From: Elymus sibiricus
Taxonomy: Eukaryota; Streptophyta; Magnoliopsida; Poales; Poaceae
NCBI GenBank assembly: GCA_039707655.1
Contig: CM077667.1
Span: forward strand, 159,041,142-159,105,141
DNA length: 64,000 nucleotides
Direction: 5' to 3'
The translations under genes were made by a program, and so were the position numbers. Shown one piece after another: positions 56,640 through 64,000 of this stretch; position 1 is the first letter of the stretch; every line of letters begins with the position of its first letter. The notes below the pieces were generated by a model. The model was not told the origin of the DNA. It worked only from the letters and a program-made list of their open reading frames with translations, and ran no database searches.

Positions 56640-56835
56640 TACATTCTGTCACATGAAAATCGGTACAGCCGAAGAAAAAATTTCGGTGCTGTCGAGACTG
56701 ACTTTCTCCTTAACAGAAACTTGGCACCCTTTTCGGTGAGACCGAAAAGTAGTACTCAGTTTCACCGAGAAAGTTCTCAGCAGCACAGACAGGCAAATCG
56801 GTGACACCGATTTGTTCACTTCGGTTCCACCGAGT
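56640..56835 (-). repeat. Second cluster of TCGGT-N3-ACCGA motifs, probably in a leader intron
   Basis: Six or so copies (for example TTCGGTGAGACCGAA, ATCGGTGACACCGAT, TTCGGTTCCACCGAG) between the putative internal TATA box and the ATG at 56540. Confidence 0.65.
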
Positions 56836-57171
56836 TCCATCGGGTGGACGACAAACCCTAGAAAATCGATCGTTCTCTAACTACAGGAAGTTTTAGAGGA
56901 TTTAGAGGATTGCAAATGGTGGCTTATAGATAATATTGAATCCAATGCGCGAGAATCAGACGGGGAGCGCAAGGAAGAATGAATCCGTACCCTAACTCGG
57001 TGACGGACCCGCTACGGCGGCGACGGCGGCGAAGATGCCCGTCGACGGCGAGGATCCCAGCGACGGAGGAGCGCGGGGAGACAAGGGCGACGACTAGGGA
57101 GTCCGTCTGCAGCAGTTTAGGGTTTGGGGCGCGACGATTGAAGATTGAATTTTCGAACCGTCGGGACCACA

Positions 57172-57370
57172 GGTTATATACCCTTCACTGTCGTTGACAC
57201 CGATTCTAAATTTTCGGTGTCACCGAGTTTCTCAACTGTCAGCTGACAGGGAAACTCGGTGTAACCGAGAATATGGAATCGGTAGTACCGAGATAGAAAA
57301 CCAGATCAACCCTAGGCATTCGGTGAGACCGAGAATTGTGGGATGGTTCCACCGAGATGCACTTGGGAGG
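57172..57370 (-). promoter_or_regulatory. Putative internal promoter with TCGGT-N3-ACCGA array
   Basis: - strand GGGTATATAACC at 57183-57172, with upstream (57190-57360) about six copies such as TCGGTGTCACCGA, CTCGGTGTAACCGAG, TCGGTGAGACCGA. Downstream lies a GC-rich, gene-like leader, then an acceptor before ATG 56540. The layout repeats that of the LTR promoter of the same element. Confidence 0.55.
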
Positions 57371-57399
57371 TTTTAATGGTCAGTCCTTGTCGATACGGA

Positions 57400-58238
57400 A
57401 CTCCGAGTGCTCCACACACAGAGGGATCGAAAATTACTTGTTCAAATTTTGTGATGCAGCATGAATGGAATATGAGGTGAGAAAGCATAGATATCTAAAG
57501 AGTGGTCCTAGGCATTCTTGTCCATCCAATTGGCAAAAGATAAATCAAAAACCAAATAGCAACAATTGGATGTCCTCGAATGGGAAAATAAATGCAGACC
57601 AACATGCTCACACAATAAGATGTCAAATGAAATCATGACAACATGCACATACACACTAGCATTTAACAAGCACTTGGGCGATGACGAAGTCATCTATATA
57701 TGAGTATATTGACTTAGGAGCCAAGTAAGAATACTTGATCATAGGTCAGACTCATCGTTTAAGCACAAGTGGGGTTACCACTTTTACATAAAGCATTTAA
57801 TGTTGTCACATACTAAGAGATGCTTTGACTCAAGTCTTAGAGTAAAGCTCCCCCTTGATGTGACATCCCCCCATAAGAGGGATAAACTAACCTTGGGTTT
57901 TGTCGATGAAGACTTCATGTTGGTGAGGTAGTGATGGATGCTCAAGGTTGATGAAGATCACCAAGAGTTGGGAGCATCCTTGTTGTTTCCTTACTCTTCT
58001 CACCTACATGGGTTAGTCCCAACACACAAGAGACAAATACAAGGATATCTATGGACATGGAGTGCAAAGCATGTATTATGATGTCCATCTATTTGTTGAT
58101 TACCTTGTCCCTTGCTTACCTTTGAGGGAATGTGTGACTCCTTGAACTATTGCATAGAGTTGATGTTGATTGCAAATAGTTCTTGACAATAATTAATGTG
58201 AGTGAATTTCATTGGCGGAGTCACCCCTCAAGAACTCA
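57400..58238 (-). other. Non-coding region after gag
   Basis: AT-rich, no ORF of note. Polypyrimidine/purine blocks (CTCCCCCTTGATG) at 57850-57865. The place where pol would be is empty. Confidence 0.65.
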
Positions 58239-60425
58239 CTAGTTTTTCTTCTTGGGGACCCACATCAAGTTGATGGGGATCCTTTGTGTTGTAGTAGCCT
58301 TTGTAGAAGTTGAGCTTGACGTAGCCTTGGGAACCCACTCCACCAAAGCTAGGGATTCATCTTCATATGTGTCAATGTCCTCTTGAAGCATGTTCTTGCC
58401 CTTGAGCTTGTGGTCTTGTGGAGGAAGGTCATCTTGAGTGCTTGTTCTCATGGGAAGAGTATTTTCATACTTCTCCTTTTGAGGAACAAACTTGGGCTCG
58501 GGGTATTGACCTTCTTCCCATTCAGCTCCATTAGCGTTGAAGTAGCCAACACCATGGTTCTTTCGGTATCCTCCGTGCTTGCGTACAATTTCCTCAAATT
58601 GCTTACACCCGGCAAGACTCTTGTAGATACCTTTCTCTATAATTCCTTTCAACAAAGCATTTTCTTGCTCAAGTGTAACTTGGCTAAGAGAATCATCATT
58701 AGTGGAATCAATAGAACTACTAGAAGCAACATCATTAGGTTTAGCATTTTTATTGTTGCTACTAGATGAAGAACCTTTCTTGCCTTTGTTACTAGATTGC
58801 TTAGTTTTAACTTGAGGCATGAATGTAGACAAGAGTAGTCGTTTGGCTAGATAATATGAAGTCTTCTTTCGGAGATCGTCATTGATAGCTTTGAGAAACT
58901 CATGCTCTTGCTCCAAATTGAGCTTCTCGAAGCGTAGCTTCTCATGAGTTCTCACAAGCTCTCTATGATCTTCAAGAGTAGATTCATGAGCTAACTTAAG
59001 AGTTTTTAGTTCTTTAGTTAGTTCTTTTATTTTCATCTTATCATCATCAATTGACTTATCTTGACTAGCATGAGAATTATCAAGTTCATTTTGACTAACA
59101 TCACTAGTTTTATTAAATAGCAAGTCATCATCACAAAGCAAGTCATCTTCATCACTATCAAAATCAAGATACTCGGGGTGTGATACCTTGGGGCCTTTAG
59201 CCATGAAGCAACTTTCACTCCCTTCGTTTGGTGAATCAAATAGATCATGGGAGTTGGTAGTCACTAGAGCAATCCCGGCAACACCATCATCTTGACTATA
59301 GTCGAAGTCGGAGTGATAGCTTCTCTCGGAGTTGTTGTCGGAGTCGGAGCCGGAAACCCATTCACCAACATGATCTTGATGTTTTCTTCTTGTGTAGCTC
59401 TTGGTGTAGTTGTCCTTCTTCTCCGAATCTCTACTTATCCTTGAGGGTCTTCGTTCATAACGATCATCTCTACTCCTTCTCTCTCTTTGAGTTGATTCAT
59501 TCCTTGAGCTTCGTCTTCGAGGTGACTCTTCTCTTCATTTGTAGGGAGCCGTACACTCATTGGAGTAGTGTCCGGGCTTCCCACAATTTTAGCAATTGCG
59601 GTCACAACTTGACGAACGCTTCTCATCATATCTTGAGTTGGAGCTTCTTTCTTTGCCTCTATTCTTGTAGACCTTGTTGAATTTCTTGACCATGAGACTT
59701 ATCTCTTCATTGGTGACGAGGTTGTCGCTTGAAGTTGCGGGAGCATCACTTGTGGCTTTGTAAGCACCGCTAGACTTGTGGTGAAGCTCTTCTTTGTCTT
59801 TGAGTGTCATCTCATGAGCAACAATCCTTCCAATGACTTCCGTAGGCTTGAGATCTTTGTAGTTGGGCATCATTTGGATCAATGTGCACACGGTGTCATA
59901 TCTCTCATCCAAAGCTCTAAGTATCTTCTTGATGATGAATTTGTCGGTCATTTCTTCGCTTCCTAAGCTGGCAATCTCATTGGTGATGAGAGCTAGCCTA
60001 GAGTACATCTCTGCGACTCCTTCACCATCCTTCATCTTGAAATTGTCAAGCTGACTTTGAAGAACATCTAACTTGGATTCTCTCACGGACTCGGTTCCTT
60101 CGTGCATATCAACCAAAGTATCCCAAATCTCTTTTGCATTCTCAAGACGGCTGATTTTGTTGAATTCTTCGGGTCATAGGCAGTTGAAGAGAATGTCACA
60201 TGCTTGAGCATTGTATTGCAACATCTTCAATTCTTTCGCGGTCGCTTCACGATCCGGTTCCTTTCCATCACGAAAGAATTCACCTTGCAAGCCAACACGA
60301 ACAACAGCCCAAATGGCGGGGTTATGACCAAGAATATGCATTTTCATTTTGTGCTTCCAACTAGCAAAATTAGTGCCATCAAAGTACGGACCTCTACGGT
60401 GATAATTACCCTCACTAGACGCCAT
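58239..60425 (-). pseudogene. Copia-type gag, one frame with three stops
   Basis: A single reading frame from ATG 60425 to 58239 (729 codons) with stops at 60176-60174, 59591-59589 and about 59537, and no frameshift. N-terminal DUF4219-like part (PYFDGTNFASWKHKMKMHI), then the UBN2 gag part (LDVLQSQLDNFKMKDGEGV, RIVAHEMTLKDKEELH). A CX2CX4HX4C zinc knuckle follows, in which the second stop lies between the first two cysteines, so it is certainly a lesion. Then come an Arg/Ser-rich region, acidic stretches and a coiled coil (TKELKTLKLAHESTLEDHRE). The last 341 codons are open. The protein would form the particle and bind RNA. Confidence 0.88.
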
Positions 60426-60464
60426 ACTCTCCTAGGTTGTGAGACCAATGCAATGGAGACCAAA

Positions 60465-60476
60465 GCTCTGATACCA
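60465..60476 (-). promoter_or_regulatory. Primer-binding site, initiator tRNA-Met type
   Basis: - strand TGGTATCAGAGC two bases inside the right LTR, complementary to the 3' end of plant initiator tRNA-Met, the usual Copia primer. Confidence 0.9.
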
Positions 60477-60478
60477 CT

Positions 60479-61978
60479 TGTAGGACCGAAAGTATGTCTA
60501 GAGGGGGTGATTAGACTACTTGACCAAATAAAAGTTTTGCCTTTTCACAAATTTTAGAGTTGGCAATTTTTAGCATTTCATGGCAAGTCAAGTACACCCT
60601 ACACATGCAAGTCTAAGAGTATAGCAGCGAAAAGTAACAACAAGCATGAGTAGAAAGGATAGGGTAGGAAGATCAAACGCAATTGTAGACACGATGATTT
60701 TTCCCGTGGTTCCGATAGGTGGTGCTATCGTACATCCACGTTTATGGAGTCTTCAACCCACGGAGGGTAACAGTCGTGAGAGTCCACAAAGGGCTCCACC
60801 CATAAGGGTCCACAAAGTAGCAACCTTGACTATTCCATAACGGCTTCCGTCCACGAAGGACTAGCCTCACTATGGGTAGATCTTCACGAAGTAGGCGGTC
60901 TCCTTGCCCTTACAAACTTCTTGGTTCAACTCCACAACACGAAGTAGGAGGCTCCCAAGCGACACCTAACCAATCTAGGAGGCACCACCCTCCAAAAGGT
61001 AATAGGCTCGGTAATGACGATGAACTCCTTGCTCTTGTGCTTCAAGAGGATAGACTCCTCAACACACAATCACTCTCTCATAGATTTGGCTTGGTGGAAG
61101 AGATGGGATTGGTGGAAAGCAACTTGGGGAGGCTAGAAATCAAGATCCATATGGTTGGAGTGGAAGATCTTGACCTCAACACAAGGGTAGGTGGACCTCT
61201 CTCAGAAAACTGGATGGGGCAAGTATGGAATAGTTCTGAGTGCTTCTCTTTCGAGTAGGTGGTGGTGAAGGGGTATATATAGGCATCCCCAAAAATCCAA
61301 CCGTTACACACAAAATGACCAACTCGGTGACACCGATGTGTTAATCTCGATGGTACCAAAGTGACCAAAAGGTGGCAACTTTTGAATCTCGGTGAGACCG
61401 ATATAGGAAACTCGGTTGCACCGATAAGGTGACCAACGGTCAGATTGACATTCTCGGTGATGCCGATCCAACAATCTCGGTGGTACCGATATTGTGAATT
61501 TGCGTAACAGAAAGTTGGCAACCTAAACTCGGTGGCACCGGAATGGAATCGGTTGCACCGAAGTGGCTAGGGTTTGGCTGAGTCTGTCTGAGTTTGGGAA
61601 TCGGTGGCACCGAGTGGAAAGTGTTGGTTGCACCGATTTTGAATATTTGGCTATGGACAGACTTTTGTGGAAGAGCTTGTGGGTGTTTTTGGTGACTATC
61701 ACTTGTGCACGTATGAGCATTTTGTTCACCAACAAAACCTTACCCCCTTTTAATAGTATTGGCTTTCCTATGGACTCAAAGTGAAATGTAGAGTCCTCTT
61801 GCTTGAAGCTTTGCCAATCCATTTCCTTGCATCTTGGGGTACTTCCACAATCTCCACAATCCTTTTGCCATCCCTATCATTGAACTTTTCCAGAAATAAA
61901 CTTAGTGGAAACATTAGTTCAATGACTTATATGTTGTTATTAATTACCAAAACCACCAAGGGAGCAAATGTGCTTTCA
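60479..61978 (-). repeat. 5' LTR (right)
   Basis: 1500 bp, partner of 52438-53939. TCGGT-N3-ACCGA array at 61322-61645, TATA at 61281-61274. Confidence 0.92.
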
Positions 61979-61983
61979 TCATC
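61979..61983. repeat. Right 5-bp target duplication
   Basis: TCATC, identical to 52433-52437. Confidence 0.92.
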
Positions 61984-62288
61984 AGCCAACTCCTCACGTT
62001 GGGCTTGAGCGCCAGCGGAAAGTAGTTGGCGAGTATCTTCTCGTCCCATCCCCCAGCGGCCTGGACGGCGATGGTGTAGATGCTGAGGAACTCGGAGGGA
62101 CTGGTTTTGCCATCGTATTTGTCGGGCAGCTCGGGTTTGAAGGCCCTACTAGAAGGCCAGTGAACCTATCGCAACTCACGGGTGAACGCCGAGCATCCCA
62201 CCTCGAAGGGTAGGCTGTCGGGCGCCCACGGCGTGGGTCCGTCGACGGCAGGGTTCCTGCGGCCGTCAGATTGACGGCGAGTCTCGTG
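61984..62288 (-). pseudogene. Gypsy gag fragment, upstream half
   Basis: - strand frame with FKPELPDKYDGKTSPSEFL and LANYFPLALKPNVRSWLM, a gag capsid signature. It reads on into 52437-51905 when the Copia-type element is taken out. It has an in-frame stop further upstream and is cut at 62288 by the next LTR. Confidence 0.78.
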
Positions 62289-63922
62289 TGATACGTCTCC
62301 AACGTATCTATAATTTATGAAGTATTCATGCCATGTTTACAATAATTTTATATGATTTTGGTATGATTTTATTAGAACTAACCCGGACTGACGCTGTTTT
62401 CAGCAGAACTACCATGGGGTCGTTTTTTGTGCAGAAATAAAAGTTCTCGGAATGGGCTGAAAATTTACGGAGAATATTTTTGGAAAATATATAAAATACT
62501 TGAGCAAAAAGATACCGGAGAGGAGTCCCGAGGCAGCCACAAGCCTAGGGCGCGCCCCCCCTAGGGCGCGCCCCCATGGCTTGTGGGCCCCTCGGGAGTC
62601 CCCCTGACTTGATTCCAACGCCAAGTATTCCTATAAAGACCAAAACCCCCAGAAAGAAACCTAGATCGGGAGTTCCGCCGCCGCAAGCCTCTATAGCCAT
62701 GAAAAACCAATCGGGAGCCCGTTCCGGCACCCTGCCGGAGGGGGAAACCATCACCGGAGGCCATCTTCATCATCCCGGCGGTCTCCATGAAGAGGAGGAG
62801 TAGTTCACCCTCGGGGCTGAGGGTATTTACCAGTAGCTATGTGTTTGATCTCTCTCTCCCATGTTCTTGAGATGGCACGATCTTGATGTACCGCGAGCTT
62901 TATTAATATAGATGAATCATATGGAGTTTTCCCCTCTCTATCTTCTTGTGATGAATTGAGTTTTCCCTTTGAAGTTTTCTTATCGGATTGAGTCTTTAAG
63001 GATTTGAGAACACTTGATGTATGTCTTGCGATGGGATATCCGTGGTGACAATGGGATGTTCTATTGATCCACTTGATTTATGTTTTGGTGATCAACTTGC
63101 GGATTCCGTGACTTTGGGAATCTATGCATAGGGGTTGGCACATGTTTTCGTCTTGACTCTCCGGTAGAAACTTTGGGGCACTCTTTGAAGTTCATTGTGT
63201 AGGATTGAACATGATGAATCTGAAATTGTGTGATGCATATCGTATAATCAAGCCCATGAGTACTCGTGGTGACATTGGAGTATCTAGGTGACATTAGGGT
63301 TTTGGTTGATGTGTATATTAAGGTGTTATTCTAGTATGAACTCTAGGGCTGTTCGTGACAATTAATGGGGATGGCTCATATGATTGATCGGAAAAGATAA
63401 CTTTGACGTGGTTTCGTACCCTACAATAATTTCTTCGTTTGTTCTCCGCTATTTGTGACTTTGGAGTGAACTCTTTGTCGCACGTGGGGGATTTACATAT
63501 GATTCAACTATGTTAGTATTGTTGAGAGAACTTGCACTAGTGAAAGTATGAACCCTAGGCCTTGTTTCTAAGCATTGCAATACCGTTTGTGCTCACTTTT
63601 ATCATTAGTTACCTTGCTGTTTTTATATTTTCAGATTACAAAAACCTATATCTACCATCCATATTACACTTGTATCACCATCTCTTCGCCGAACTAGTGC
63701 ACCTATACAATTTACCATTGTATTGGGTGTGTTGGGGACACAAGAGACTCTTTGTTATTTGGTTGCAGGGTTGTTTGAGAGAGACCATCTTCATCCTACG
63801 CCTCCCACGGATTGATAAACCTTAGGTCATCCACTTGAGGGAAATTTGCTACTGTCCTACAAAACTCTGCGCTTGGAGGCCCAACACGAGTCTACAAGAA
63901 GAAGGCTGCGTAGTAGACATCA
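62289..63922 (+). repeat. 5' LTR of a Gypsy element running off the window
   Basis: 1634 bp, TGATACGTCTCCAACGTATC...GTAGACATCA. Hairpin CCACAAGCC / GGCTTGTGG with two GGGCGCGCCC cores (62537-62586) and TATA CCTATAAAG at 62630-62638. Confidence 0.85.
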
Positions 63923-64000
63923 AGCTCTTTTCTGGCGCCGTTGCCGGGGAGGTGAGTGCTTGAAGGTATATCTTTAGATCTTGCAATTGAATCTTTTAGT
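63923..64000 (+). mobile_element. Start of the internal region, with tRNA-Asp primer site
   Basis: 63933-63950 is TGGCGCCGTTGCCGGGGA, an exact complement of the plant tRNA-Asp 3' end. The rest lies outside the window. Confidence 0.85.

Larger units (their letters stand above)
52438..61978 (-). mobile_element. Copia-type retrotransposon with gag and accessory ORFs, no pol
   Basis: Two 1.5-kb LTRs (TGTAGGACCG...GTGCTTTCA), a 5-bp duplication TCATC, an initiator-Met primer site next to the right LTR and a purine tract (AAAAAGGGGGAGAT) next to the left LTR, so it reads on the - strand. Gag is of the DUF4219/UBN2 Copia type. No protease, integrase or RT: 1.7 kb of non-coding sequence separates gag from two overlapping accessory ORFs. 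Non-autonomous; the gag suggests a SIRE-like lineage, tentatively. Confidence 0.9.

Overview
The window is plant nuclear DNA and looks like an intergenic, transposon-filled stretch of a large grass genome, most probably a Triticeae species (wheat, barley or a relative). This rests on what the sequence shows: nested LTR retrotransposons with 1.5-1.6 kb LTRs, primer-binding sites matching the 3' end of plant tRNA-Asp or initiator tRNA-Met, intron-containing Mutator genes, and CACTA and Harbinger-type ends. The species call is inference. I see no convincing ordinary host gene, no rRNA and no CRISPR; tRNA genes were not scanned systematically.

Layout. (1) 339-11299 is one complete Mutator-like element (MULE) of 10.9 kb with a perfect 9-bp target duplication and long GC-rich terminal inverted repeats. 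It carries a broken MURA-type transposase and an intact six-exon plant-mobile-domain gene on the + strand. On the - strand it carries three further genes: a 181-aa protein of unknown function, a GRF-type zinc-finger protein broken by two adjacent stops, and an intact four-exon protein with two B3-like regions. (2) 11300-15234 is unclassified DNA with a MITE-like unit and an 0.83-kb near-perfect palindrome. (3) 15235-23517 is a Gypsy (Athila-type) retrotransposon on the - strand, flanked by a 5-bp duplication, coding only gag-protease. It splits an older - strand pseudogene (24000-23518 and 15234-14740). (4) 25081-27126 is a Harbinger-like element with a Myb/SANT-like gene remnant. (5) 28537-38163 is a Gypsy element on the + strand with gag, protease, RT, RNase H and integrase, all with lesions, plus an extra coiled-coil ORF after pol. 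(6) 38258-44305 is a patchwork: a LINE 3' end, a partial Athila-type element with a hairpin array, an LTR fragment, a CACTA end and another LTR fragment. (7) 44306-51904 is two related retrotransposons fused tail to tail, each without a 3' LTR. (8) 51905-62288 is an old Gypsy gag split by a complete Copia-type element (52438-61978, 5-bp duplication) that has gag and a two-ORF accessory region but no pol. (9) 62289-64000 is the 5' LTR and primer site of one more Gypsy element, cut by the window end.

The most interesting signals are regulatory. Four TTTCCCGCC (E2F-type) sites lie directly upstream of the TATA box of one MULE accessory gene. A hairpin with a GGCGCGCC-type core sits about 35-50 bp upstream of the TATA box in LTRs throughout the window, with arm sequences that differ while pairing is kept. 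A copy of that same hairpin/TATA module lies inside the Gypsy element in front of its accessory ORF. In the Copia-type element the TCGGT-N3-ACCGA palindromes of the LTR promoter likewise recur, with a TATA box, in front of its internal accessory ORFs. Two unrelated retrotransposons therefore seem to have placed LTR-like promoters before their post-pol genes. This is inferred from sequence pattern only and has not been computed or tested.
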